Below are positions 11,932-22,629 of a stretch of DNA of 64,000 nucleotides, piece by piece. Both the position numbers and the translations under genes were made by a program. The notes below the pieces were generated by a model. That model was given only the letters and a program-made list of their open reading frames with translations. It had not been told where the DNA came from and made no database searches. The stretch comes from Theodoxus fluviatilis. Taxonomy: Eukaryota > Mollusca > Gastropoda > Cycloneritida > Neritidae. Location: NCBI GenBank assembly GCA_034096865.1, contig JAWQFJ010014682.1, positions 26,001 through 90,000 on the forward strand, written 5' to 3'. How positions within the stretch are numbered: position 1 is the stretch's first letter; each line of letters starts with the position of its first letter.

Positions 11932-12555
11932 ATATGTGACCAGCCACGACAAAACCAGTGCTAAGTCATTTTTTTGACAAAATAGGGTTTTAATACTTTT
12001 GAATTCTGCATTCATTTCTGTTTGTTTTGATATAAGCATGAACAATGTGAGTTAATTAGAACAGGAGTTACAGGCATTTCAAGTTGGGTACTGAAGCAGC
12101 GGTCATTTTGAAAAAATGGTCTCAAAAGATTTTCCCTCTTCAGACATTAAACACCTTAGCAACGGTATTTCAAACTCCGTTTCTAAAAATAGCCGACCTT
12201 ATTTTTCTTCGACATCCACAGAGCGGGAACGCCGAGAGAGCGGCCTTTCTAACGGTATATAACATGAAGGGGTTCTGCAAGGGTTTAGGTGTGTTTATTG
12301 CGGCTAAAATGAGGCAATTAATGCTAATTACAGGGAGCTTTTGAAACAATGCATAAGACAAAAGTCTTTATTTTACCATCAAAATATAATTCTTCAAAAT
12401 GTTTCCTTTACTGGCATGATAGTTTGAACCATGTAGAATCTATTTTTATCAAAAAGTGAAAATCACCCAGATTGACCCTCCCTGCCTTTTCTCAGACTTA
12501 GCGCAAAATAGGGCCGCGCGACTTAGCACTGGTTTTGTCGTGGCTGGTCACATAT
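11932..12555. mobile_element. MITE with perfect 36-bp terminal inverted repeats
   Basis: The 36 bases at 11932-11967 (atatgtgaccagccacgaca onward) are the exact reverse complement of 12520-12555. The 624-bp element has no coding capacity. The ATAT at each edge may be a 4-bp target duplication or part of a palindromic TIR end; the sequence alone does not decide. A perfect TIR of this length suggests fairly recent mobility. It sits in the second coding intron of the zinc-finger gene. Confidence 0.85.
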
Positions 12556-12974
12556 GTTCAATACATGTAGCAGACATACCTTTGTTTAAAAACCAGGATA
12601 TTGAACCATCTCATTGTCTATAGATCTCAGTTCTTCTGTTTCAAACACATCACTACATCAGCATTCATGAGCAGTATATCTTGTTTTCAATTTGAGCAAT
12701 GTTCATGCATTCAGTGCTGACCAGGGGCTGTGAGACACTTGAAACTCATGCTAGTTCAAGAGAACACTTCACACTTGATCAAGCTCTAGCTGTGTTTACA
12801 GGTCAAGCTGCAAAGCCATCTCAATGACAACTTTGATTCTCCCAATCTGCAGTAAGAAGAGGTAACTTTTCCCTCCTGTTCTGATTATCATTTGATGCAA
12901 AGTGATAGACTGGATCACAATCCCAAATTCTTGTGTCTGGTTTCTTTGTATACATGTCACATGAGCTACAATGG

Positions 12975-12977
<3 letters not shown>

Positions 12978-13069
<92 letters not shown>
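12978..13069. repeat. (CT)n(CA)n compound microsatellite
   Basis: An interrupted CT dinucleotide run changes near 13005 into an uninterrupted CA run to about 13067. It lies in the intron about 260 bases from the exon 2 donor. Open frames through it are simple-repeat translations. Confidence 0.95.
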
Positions 13070-13070
<1 letters not shown>

Positions 13071-13328
13071 CCCTCTTCAAAGATGAAGGCCTCACTACAG
13101 GAACTTGTAAGGCCCACCTCATCTGTTCCACTAAAAGCTTTCCCTGGGTCTGGAGTGCACTATCATATTGCAAGCAAGTGTTAATCTACATTTACCCATT
13201 GCTTCAATAGAAACCAAATGCACATGCCTCTGAAACATGGAAGGTAAGAAGTTGGGAACTGTTGCAGTTGTCCTTCAGCCATCTTTTCTGAGGGCTCCTG
13301 CTACATTGAGACACAAGGACAAACTCAC

Positions 13329-16300
13329 CTCGGTGCCTGCAGAGGTCTGGTCATCAGCAGGAATAGCCTCCCGTTGAGTCTTGGTCTCCCCACTGTCTGC
13401 TGCTGCCTCCACATCACCCAAGGGGGTTGCTTGTGATGTTGAAGCCCAACTAGGTGGGTCTACATCCATATCTTGAACACCTGTACTCTGTCCTTGTTCC
13501 TTTGCAGCAGTTGCTTCAGTTGATGGCACTTCAGCATCTGAAGAATGTGTCCGTGATCCACTTGCAGTTTCAGCCTCATCCTGTTGGCAGTTCTCTGTGC
13601 TGGAAGTGGCAGTTTCATCGGCATCCACATGTGGATGCTGAGCCTCAGACTCGGCAATTTCCTCTGCCTCTGCAGTCGTCCTCTCTTCAGCATCCTTCTC
13701 TTCAGCTTTAGTACTTGGCAAAACCTGAGTACATACTGCTTTGGCAATCTCTTCAGATGCACCGGGAGTGACCTCTTCAGATGTACCAGGAGTGACCTCT
13801 TCAGATGCACTGGGAGTGACCTCTTCAGATGCACCGGGAGTGACCTCTTCAGATGTACCAGGAGTGACCTCTTCAGATGCACTGGGAGTGACCTCTTCAG
13901 ATGCACCGGGAGTGACCTTTTCAGATGCACCGGGAGTGACTTCTTCGGAAGCACCAGGAGTGACCTCTTCAGATGCACCAGGAGTGACCTTTTCAGATGC
14001 ACCGGGAGTGACTTCTTCGGAAGCACCAGGAGTGACCTCTTCAGATGCACTGGGAGTGACCTCTTCAGATGCACCGAGAGTGACCTCTTCAGATGCACTG
14101 GGAGTGACCTCTTCAGATGCACCGGGAGTGACTTCTTCGGAAGCACCAGGAGTGACCTCTTCAGATGCACTGGGAGTGACCTCTTCAGATGCACCGAGAG
14201 TGACCTCTTCAGATGCACCGAGAGTGACCTCTTCAGATGCACTGGGAGTGACCTCTTCAGATGCACTGGGAGTGACCTCTTCAGATGCACTGGGAGTGAC
14301 CTCTTCAGATGCACCGAGAGTGACCTCTTCAGATGCACTGGGAGTGACTTCTTCAGATGCACCAGGAGTAACCTCTTTACATGAACCAGGTGTAATGTCT
14401 TCTGATACACCAGTTGAAATCTCTTCAGATGCACCAGGTGTAACATGTTCAGGTGCAAAAGGTGTAACCTCTTCAGATGAATAAGGTGTAACCTCTTCAG
14501 AGGCACCATGAGTAACCTTTGTTGCCAAGGTGGGGTCAACCATTGCAGATGCACTTGGAAGAACCTCTTCAGGCACACTAGGGGCATCCTCAACCAATGC
14601 ACCAGAAGTTTTCTTAGTAGATACAGTGTCTCTGGATTCACCAAGGGAAGTATCCATGGACACACCAGGAGCACAGTCTGCAGATACACTGGGGTCAGTA
14701 TCTATGGATACACCAGGGGCAGTAACTGTGGATACACCAGGGGAAACCTCTGTCAATGCACTTGGGGCTACCTCTGCAGATGCACAAGGAGCCACCTCCT
14801 TTGATTTACTTGGAGCAAGTTCTTCAGCGGCACTTGGAGCAAGTTCTTCAGCAGCACTTGGGGCAACTGCTGTTGATGCACCAGGGGCAACCTCAGCTGC
14901 TTCCAAGTCCAGAGCCACTGCTCCAGATTGGTCATTGAAAACTTGTGGCTCTGCATCATCAGGTGCCATCTTCAATGGTGCAGCTCCTTGAGTGGGCTGT
15001 TCTGTGTTCTCTGCTTTCTTCTCTTCAGCAACGCCATCACTCCCAGCACTTGTCTCCTTTGACTCTTGTGTCTCCGATGGCAACAATCCAGACTTTTCTG
15101 CATCATCTGCCTCTATTTCCATGGGTTCCTCATCTGCTTGCCTTGAGCTCTCTTTTCCCCCAGTCTTAGCAGGCTCAGCAACCATGTCCTCCATCTCGTC
15201 TTCCATCGCAGTCAGAGGGAGCTTATCCTGGCTGTGAGCAGGTTTGGACTCGGGAACATCTTCAACTACCTTGTCCTTGCTCTCTTCAACTACCTTGTCC
15301 TTGCTCTCTTCATCTACCTTGTCCTTGCCTTCCTCATCTACTTTGTCCTTGCTCTCTCCATCTATTTTGTCTTTGCCTTCTTCGTCTACCTTGACATTGC
15401 CTTCTTCATCTATGTTGTTCTTGCCTTCTTTATCTACCTTGTCCTTGCCTTCCTCATCTATCCTGTCCTTGCCTTCCTCATCTATCCTGTCCTTGCCTTC
15501 CTCATCTATCTTGCCCTTGCCTTCTTCAGCAATACTGCCTTGAGTGACTGCAGCAGTGACGTTTTCTTCCATTTTAGTGGAAAGATCAGCAAGATTGGGC
15601 TTCAGAGGCCCTGGGACTGACGGTTTGACACCGATAACTGAGATCACCTGATCAGTACTGTCTGCTTTTGGTTTGTTTCTCCTGATTTTGCCCTCTATGA
15701 CTGGCCTCTCAACTTTGGCCTCTATGTCTGGCCTCTCAACTTTGGCCTCTATGACTGGCCTCTCAACTTTGGCCTCTATGACTGGCCTCTCAACTTTGGC
15801 CTCAGCTGGCTTGTCCTGATCTGAACTGGACGAGGAGGATGCACTGAGTTTGGTGCCTGTTTCAGTGCTTGCTGAGAGGTCTCTGTCTTCATTTGCTTTG
15901 CTGGCCTCCTCCTGGCCAGAGGGTCTATCAGGCACTTTCTGGTCAGGATGATCAGCAGGAACTTTTTCCTTTGCTGCAGGCTGGCTTTCTGCAGAGTGGC
16001 CCCCATCTGTTTTTGTCTCTATGGGGGCTGGATCCTTGACAGTTACTGAGGGGCTCAAGACACTGTGAACACTTCCCAAAGGTTTTTTGCTGAGGCCTAC
16101 AGCAGGGGGAGTTTTCACCAAGAGGCTTCCCTTGCTCAAGCTATTGCTGGATACTATAGTTTCAACTTTTTTCAAAGAGGAACTAAGGTCACCAGGGGCA
16201 ACAGTAATAGAATTGCTGGAGTCAGTTTTCCTGGAAGGTGGCGTCAACCTCTCTTTGGAAATAGCCTCCAGCTTCCTTGAAGACTCCATCTCTGAAACAG

Positions 16301-17457
16301 GTTTCACTTCAGCTGTAGGTTTGGGCATTTTGGATGACTTTGATTCCTGGGAAGAGTCTCTAAAAGGGGGATTACTATTTTTCATCTTCAAGTCCGAGGG
16401 AGCACCAGCAGCAGCAGGAGCATCAGAAGCAGGTGATTTCTGCACTCCACTGGACTGCCTCTTCCTTACAGAAATTACTGGAACTTTTCCCTTCACCTCA
16501 ACACGGAATGTGTGAGAGCCATTCATCACAGCCTTTTCAATCAGAGACTTGGCAGTTTTCATGGCCTTGAGTGCACAGTTCATTTTCTGGCTTGGGTGGA
16601 CCATGAGGACATGGCGGCTTATCTCGGAGCGGTTCCGAAATGCCTCCTTGCAGTAGAGGCATTGATAAGGGTTGTACATGAGGTGGCACATCAGGTGTTC
16701 CTCAAAAGCACTTCCCCATGCTTTGAAGGAACACTCAGTACACTCCAACTTGTTCTTGTCCACAAGGTTCACTGTAATCACCTGAGATGGATCCTGTGAA
16801 GGATCCGTTGAAGCTGAACAGTCATGTTTGGACATCTCAGTGCTGCTGGCACACTGGAAAGAACACTTCCCACAAGAAAGCCTTGCTGCAGCACTTACTG
16901 TATTGGCACCATCTACAGCCGAGGCAGACTTTGACTTGTCCAAAGAACTTCTGGCCTTGGAGAGTTCAGAAGATACAGCAGGCTTCCCTGCCGACTCCTT
17001 GTTGACTGCAGGTTTGACATCGCTTGGCAATGGTGGTTCTTGGGAGCTGTTCAGGGCATTGAGACAGGACATTGCCTGTCCAATAAAGTCATCAACAGGG
17101 GACTGGTCTGTCCTGGAATCACATCCGTCCACAGATGCTTCTTTCGTTGCTGCACCATCCACAACATCACTGCTGCCCTTGGCTTTGGATTCACTTGCAC
17201 CACTCTCCTTGTCGCTCGCTTTGGAAGCCACTGGTTTCACTTTCTGTTTTGAAGCATCCTTGTGGGCCTTGCTGTCTTCTGATTCAGACTTGTTTCCATT
17301 GCCATCGAGGCCCTTCGAGTCCAGTGGGTCTCCATGAGAGTCTGTGGCACTGGACTCGTTGGCCTGCTGGCCGATGATCTTGAAGGCCAGCTTCTCCACA
17401 TTCTGCAGGTCCGACAAATAATCCTCAGTTGACATTTTTCTTGTCATCAACAGCTTC
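13329..17457 (-). CDS. Giant zinc-finger protein, N-terminal repeat-rich exon (exon 2)
   Basis: This exon is bounded by a strong acceptor (TTTCTACCTGCAG ending at 17458) and donor GAG/GTGAGT (13328). The first in-frame ATG in the exon is at 17447 (MTRKMSTEDYL) with a second at 17435; from 17447 there are exactly 1,373 codons to the donor. The translation is Ser/Lys/Glu/Ala-rich and largely disordered. Two good C2H2 fingers lie near residues 235-285 (LECTECSF..., YQCLYCKE...H-x4-H), preceded by a degenerate Cys-rich motif. Three internal tandem repeats follow: VERPVIEAK (9 residues), EEGKDKID (8 residues) and EEVTPGAS (8 residues, about 26 copies). It joins exon 3 in phase 0. The 'frame' continuing past the donor to 13275 is intron read-through. 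That it and the finger exon are one gene is inferred from strand, spacing, matched phase and shared finger type; a cDNA would settle it. Confidence 0.88.
13745..14530. repeat. Coding minisatellite, 24-bp unit (EEVTPGAS octapeptide)
   Basis: Units of ctcttcagatgcaccgggag plus tgac repeat about 26 times between about 13748 and 14366 and become degenerate to about 14530. On the minus strand each unit encodes EEVTPGAS, EEVTPSAS or EEVTLGAS. Variants such as cttcggaagcaccagg recur in a block pattern, pointing to segmental duplication of several units. Because the period is a multiple of three and lacks stops, long shadow frames appear in other frames on both strands. Confidence 0.95.
15262..15540. 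repeat. Coding minisatellite, 24-bp unit (EEGKDKID/V)
   Basis: About eleven imperfect units of a 24-bp repeat encode (E/D)EEGKDKID-type octapeptides on the minus strand. The period matches the EEVTPGAS array but the sequence is unrelated. The encoded segment is very acidic and Lys-rich, with a likely charged, helical or disordered character. Confidence 0.9.
15695..15800. repeat. Coding minisatellite, 27-bp unit (VERPVIEAK)
   Basis: About four near-identical copies of ggcctctatgactggcctct followed by caacttt encode VERPVIEAK on the minus strand, with one VERPDIEAK variant. The copies are almost identical, so the array is young. Confidence 0.9.
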
Positions 17458-18317
17458 CTGCAGGTAGAAAGCAAGAAAAGGTGTGAGACATCAGACAAAC
17501 GTAGGAAAAGAAATGTTCTAAGAGAAAGGTAGAGGAAAGTTTCAGCTTGTTACCATGAAAGAGAAGCATCACAAAAACTTCCTGAAGGTATACACCAAGA
17601 TGAAATGAGAGAAATCACAGTGATGTAGGAAGAGAAATGTTGAAAGAAAAAAGTGAAGAGGTTTAAACATTTCACTGTAAAAAAAAAGCCTGGAGTGAGG
17701 GGATGGGGTCTGGAACCAAGGTAATAGGTAACTAATACACCAATAGCACAATCAACTTCAGACACTATTTTGTCTTTGAAAGAGAGAAAGAGTCTGACTT
17801 CATATTGAGTCCATCTTTCATGACTGAATACTTGCTACCCAAGTGTCCATCATCCAGTGGCAGAGGCACAATAGCTGCACAAGGACAGAGCCGTATCAGG
17901 TCGCACACACCATGAATCAAATGTTTAGCAAATGTATGACATAAGATTACTTTGATAGTAAATGTTGATACAAATAAGCTGTCATAAAATATGAGTCACA
18001 CTAGGAAGACAACACACACAAAATCCAAGGTTTAAGTAAGGCCAACAACTGCATAAAATAGCCAGTCAGGAATATTCCCGCAAATGTTATGGACACAAAA
18101 ATACTGGCTAGAATATCAAGTGCTCATTTGAGTTTTGAAATGTTCCAATTTCTTTTGACCTTGAGAAAAGATCAGGAGTATGCTAATCTACTACAATGGG
18201 TTCTTTAGGGCGATTGTGAAAGAAATGAAGTCCAGAGGCATTGTGGCACCTACATGACCTTGTGACTACTTTCTGTCACCCAAAATGATCCCACTGTGGA
18301 AAATGTTTCAGATAGTT

Positions 18318-19097
18318 CAGGGCAGAACAGTAGGGACTGCCTCCAGGGCAGGTGGTCCTAGGTACTGGACAGGCTACATGTGTGGTGAAGTTCCCCAACT
18401 GACCACTTTAATATTTGGGGGGGGGGGGGGGAATCTTTAATTTGTTTACTCTTTCTGGATTCATGTCCTAAACAAGTTTGAAGGGCTGGGAAGTTCCTGT
18501 AAATACTTTTTGTCTTTTTCCATGATTCATGTCAGTCAGGTTGTAGGGTCCCTCTGGTGAGGACTACACTGGGGCCAGACTCTTGACAGATGGTGGGAAG
18601 GAAGACAGAAGACCAGAAAGCAGCAAGAGAGTGAGATCTTTGAAAGAAAGTCTGTTGCTGACATACAAAATCTGCTAGTGTTGTCACTGTGTCCTGAATA
18701 GTGCCGGAACTTAGAAGGGAAAACTGTACATTCTGTGAAGTATGTTGGCCAGTATGCATGTAAGCAAACATTTTTTCCAATCATACAGTAAACTGATTTT
18801 TTTTTCTTCTTCTGAGTGTATGTGGAATAGTGATTTCAAAATAGAATGTTGTATTGGAGCCCACTGTTTAATTGGTGTAGTCTGTACAGGAGGTGATTTC
18901 CTGTTCCCAAAAACTAAGTGGTAATCTGATAAGCACAGAAATCACATTCTTTGCATGTATCAGTAAATAGATTTTTTTGCGGATGCTATAGTAAAAAGAT
19001 GTTTCAGGCAACCTGAGGCTTGTGTCAAGCATGTAGATATTAAATTCTAATCTGCCTGACTAGGCAGATTGAAAAACTAAGTTAATGTTCAGCCCTG
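18318..19097. mobile_element. TIR element (hAT-like ends), copy 2
   Basis: This is a diverged copy of 11135-11850 in the same orientation. It shares tgtagggtccctctg, cagactcttgacagatggtg, gctgacatacaaaatctgct and the right end TTAATGTTCAGCCCTG, which keeps the terminal CCCTG lost in copy 1. The left TIR is eroded (CAGGGCAGAACAGTA). A 16-base guanine run is present inside. No transposase frame is seen. Confidence 0.65.
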
Positions 19098-20734
19098 ATG
19101 TTATTGACCACAATAGGGATGGCCACTGTATTTGTAGAACATCAAGGACAAGCCTATAGTATTTCATGTTCCTCATTTCTTCTCTTCCAGGTTTTGCTGC
19201 AAAGGCATACAATGCCACTGACCCAATATCTGTGATGTAATTTCTGCATTCCAACAAGAAGAGCAGTGCTGTTCTGGTCCATAAACACAGTCTGCAGAGG
19301 CTTTTCGATATTTATGACAAAGGGCAAGTAATCAAAGGTAATTCCCAGTGTGGGTGTTTGGTATTGTGATGGTCTAGACAGTCTACATGTATACATGTAT
19401 GTCTATTGGCCATCAATGCCAAGAACGGTGAAGAGTGGCATCTGTACTGATCGATGTTCCATATCACCACTCTGCCATCACTACACCAACCCAACTCAGT
19501 AATGCCCCAGCTGCTCTCATACATTTTCTTCCTGTGATTCACTGTTCACAATTGGCGGTCACGCACTGACCTTGGAAGTTTAATGCCTGATGTTTCCCAT
19601 ATATGCATTAAGGCAGAAAAACTAGAGAGCTAAACCACACCATTGGGCAGCATGGGGCAGTATGGGGAACATGGAAAGGACTGAATTACCAAGTCAAACA
19701 TCAATAACAGCATTACAGAAAATGATACACTGTGTGAACTATGACGGGTGTGCATGAAGTAAGCTAATGATTCAAATGAAATATTCATAGAGCAAGTAGT
19801 CAAGGACATTGCTCGGTGTGAATATCAATCTCAGCAACCCATTTTTCCATAGGCCATAAATGTGGTGATGGTTACCCCCTAAAAATGGCGTGAGTATACA
19901 GACACCATTACATGTTTTGGTCAAGGCCAATTTCTGGTAAATTATTCAAGAGTTTATGAAATCAGAAGACCAATGCTCTATTAACTCTTCAGTCCCTGTA
20001 AGTACCTTTCTCCATTTTTGACAGGTATTCCTGTTCTGCCTTTCTCCATCCATCTTACTTAGGCTACTTCTTATCTATAGCTTCTTTACAAGACAGGCAA
20101 TCAAACTGTCCATCTACATCACACAGGAACTTAAGAGTTAATCCATGAAAAGTAGCCAAAGGGGGGAATCGAAGGGCAGAACAGGAATACTGTCAAGGGG
20201 GGGGAAAGGCAGTACAGGGGCTTGAGAGTCACAGAAATCCCTCCAGGCATGTTTGTTATGCATTTGCCATTTTCTTGTGGCGTATCTTATGGGTTGGATA
20301 TTGGGTTTGACCACAAGTTCATTGCAGCTTGTGTGTTGAGCTCAGTCTTTCAAGGCAGTTAGATCACATGATAAGGTCTTCCTTCACCCTTGCCCTCGTA
20401 GTCGTGGCATATGCCATAAGTGATGAGGGCATAATGTCATGACAGAAGCTTTCCATAAATTACCCTCAAAATTCAGCATCAACGTTTTCTTAAAACAATG
20501 ACAGGGATTTGTTCTTTGTTCCACTGTGAGTACTTCTGGCATAGTTTTTGCAGCATTTTGTTGAATAGTTAGAAGGGCATACATGTGCAAAAGAAAAGAG
20601 TAGGGGTCTAATCCTTGAAACAGAGCTTTCTATTATTCTAGCCCTGTTGATATGGCCCTGGTTACCTCTTTGCCAGCTTGTGGACATCCCTGGCTGAACT
20701 ACTCCTGTAGGTCCCAAACCTCAACAGACAGGGG

Positions 20735-20736
<2 letters not shown>

Positions 20737-20769
<33 letters not shown>
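20737..20769. repeat. 33-base guanine homopolymer
   Basis: An uninterrupted run of about 33 guanines, preceded by ggggtt. It is a strong quadruplex-forming tract and a likely sequencing-length uncertainty. The Gly-rich frame through it is not a gene. Confidence 0.9.
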
Positions 20770-20770
<1 letters not shown>

Positions 20771-21782
20771 CAGGGCAATCAATTGGCTCTGGACATAATG
20801 ATGTTGTTCTCTATTCACAGAGCTTTTGTAGAGATGATCAAGGTGCTCACATGCAGAAATGCAGCCAGTATTCTGGGAATGGCCATATACGTGACCAAAA
20901 GGAGACCTTCAAGATGACCACACACACACACAGTGCAGCTCAAGGTATTTTCTCTTCAGGCAGTTTCGCTCAACATGGTATAACAGCCCATAAGTAAAGG
21001 TCCATGTTAAAATTTTATCTCTTGCCAACTTCATTCTAGCCATAGCACAGCTTGGAAACCAGATTGACAACAAGCGGAGAACTACAAGTAGCTACCTAGG
21101 GAACCTTAAGCATCCTGGAGCATGCAGTCTCAAAGAACTCTTTGCAAGGACATGTGGTTTCACATGTGTGGGAGTCCACAATGTACATCAACACATAATG
21201 TCCCTCACTGCATTGTGCAACCATTCCAAAACTGCCCCTAGCTGCCAGGGATGAAGTGTGTTCATTCTCATGTTTTCCTCCTTGAAAGCATTCTGCTCTG
21301 TGGAGCAACCATTGGTGTTTGGAGTGGCAGCTCTGCCATGACACAATCACATAATCACTAAATTTAGAGCGATGGGTTGTGGGGGAAAAAAACCACAGGC
21401 AGGAGCTCAGCCCATCCAGGACAGCTAGAGGTGGTGTGGGAATGGCAGCAAGAAGTGGCAGACAGTGGCATGAGACATCACATGAAATGTGGCATTATAT
21501 GTCTTGAATGAGAAAGGCAAAGCCCATGAGAGTCAATCAAAATGTGATGGGGACTTAATTTTAGCAATTTGTATCTAAACTTAAAATAGTTAATGTCAAC
21601 AAGGCAATACAGGTCTGACAAAACATAAGATCCACCTCTATCTATGCTAAATTAGCATGTGTTTCTTTCTTCTTTTCTTATAGCTCTATACACTTATCCT
21701 TAAATGTCAGTAAAATGAGTTGGTGCCTATTGGCGTATTACCCTTCCATTTTCTGTATCATATTCTGTGGCATTATGTCAAG

Positions 21783-22629
21783 ACAAGAAGGGCAAAGCCC
21801 ATACGACTCACATGCTTGACCTTGACCTTTACATGACCTTGACCTTTACATGACCTTGACCTTCAGGTGTCCTTCAAGGTCAAACAACTAAACCTGGCAA
21901 TGACATCATACACTAAGAACTGCTTTACACATTTTTCCTACCAAAATACATGTGACCTTGACCCAAGGTCAAGGTCATCCAAGGTCATGCAACACAAAGC
22001 TGTTAATTCAAGACATAGGAAGCACAATGGTGCTTATTGGCACTTTCTACCATGAGATATGGTCACTTTTAGTGGTTCACTACCCCATTTTGGTCACATT
22101 TCATAAGGGTCAAAGTGACCTTGACCTTGATGATATGTGACCAAATGTGTCTCATGATTAAAGTATAACATGTGTACTACAATGTTATGAAGTTTGGAAG
22201 AGTTATCTTCCATAGTTCAGGGTCAAGGTCACTTCAAAATATATATACAATCCAACTTTAAAGAGCTCCTGTGACCTTGACCTTGAAGCAAGGTCAATCA
22301 AACTGGTATCAAAAGATAGGGATTACTTTGCCCTATACACCATATATAGGTCAGGTATCCAATCTCGAAAACTTCAGAGAAAATTGGGAAAATGTGAAAA
22401 ATGGCTGTTTTTTTAGACAACATTTATGGCCCCTGCGACCTTGACCTTGAAGCAAGGTCAAGTCACTATGTATGTTTTTTGAGGCCTTGTCATCATACAC
22501 CATCATGCCAAATTGGGTGTTGATAGACTTAATAGTCTCCGAGAAAAATCCAACGTTAAAGTTTTTCACGGACGCCCGGACGGACGACACGGGTGAGTAC
22601 ATAGACTCACTTTTGCTTCGCATGTGAGT
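21783..22629 (+). repeat. TGACCT-rich dispersed element, copy B
   Basis: Near-identical in order and content to 381-1231, with the same ends (acaagaagggcaaag... and ...cttcgcatgtgagt). It has one extra TGACCTTGACCTTTACA unit near the left end and a shorter cggacgga patch near the right. It lies in the presumed 5' intron or flank of the zinc-finger gene, so its half-sites could in principle act on that gene; this is speculation. Confidence 0.85.

Larger units (their letters stand above)
9986..13328 (-). other. Intron of the zinc-finger gene (phase 0)
   Basis: An intron of 3,343 bases between donor GAG/GTGAGT (13328) and acceptor TTTACAG (9986). Both flanking exons meet in phase 0. It carries two TIR elements (11135-11850 and 11932-12555) and a (CT)n(CA)n microsatellite. 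Nothing in 9986-11134 is convincingly coding. A short open stretch on the minus strand around 10640-10830 ends in a stop and shares a piece (cccagcagccag) with 57946-57957, so it is more likely an old repeat than an exon. Confidence 0.7.
17458..21782 (-). other. Upstream intron or 5' flank of the zinc-finger gene
   Basis: The acceptor at 17458 implies a further upstream exon, which I could not place with confidence. The stretch holds the second hAT-like TIR copy (18318-19097) and guanine homopolymers at about 18417-18432 and 20737-20769. No splice-flanked coding segment or conserved motif was recognised. Confidence 0.55.

Noticed and set aside
13460..14689. Long open frames (247-409 codons) in other frames and strands across the EEVTPGAS array
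   Set aside because: The 24-bp unit lacks stops in several frames, so repeats alone keep these open. The real frame extends well beyond the array and has splice-matched ends.
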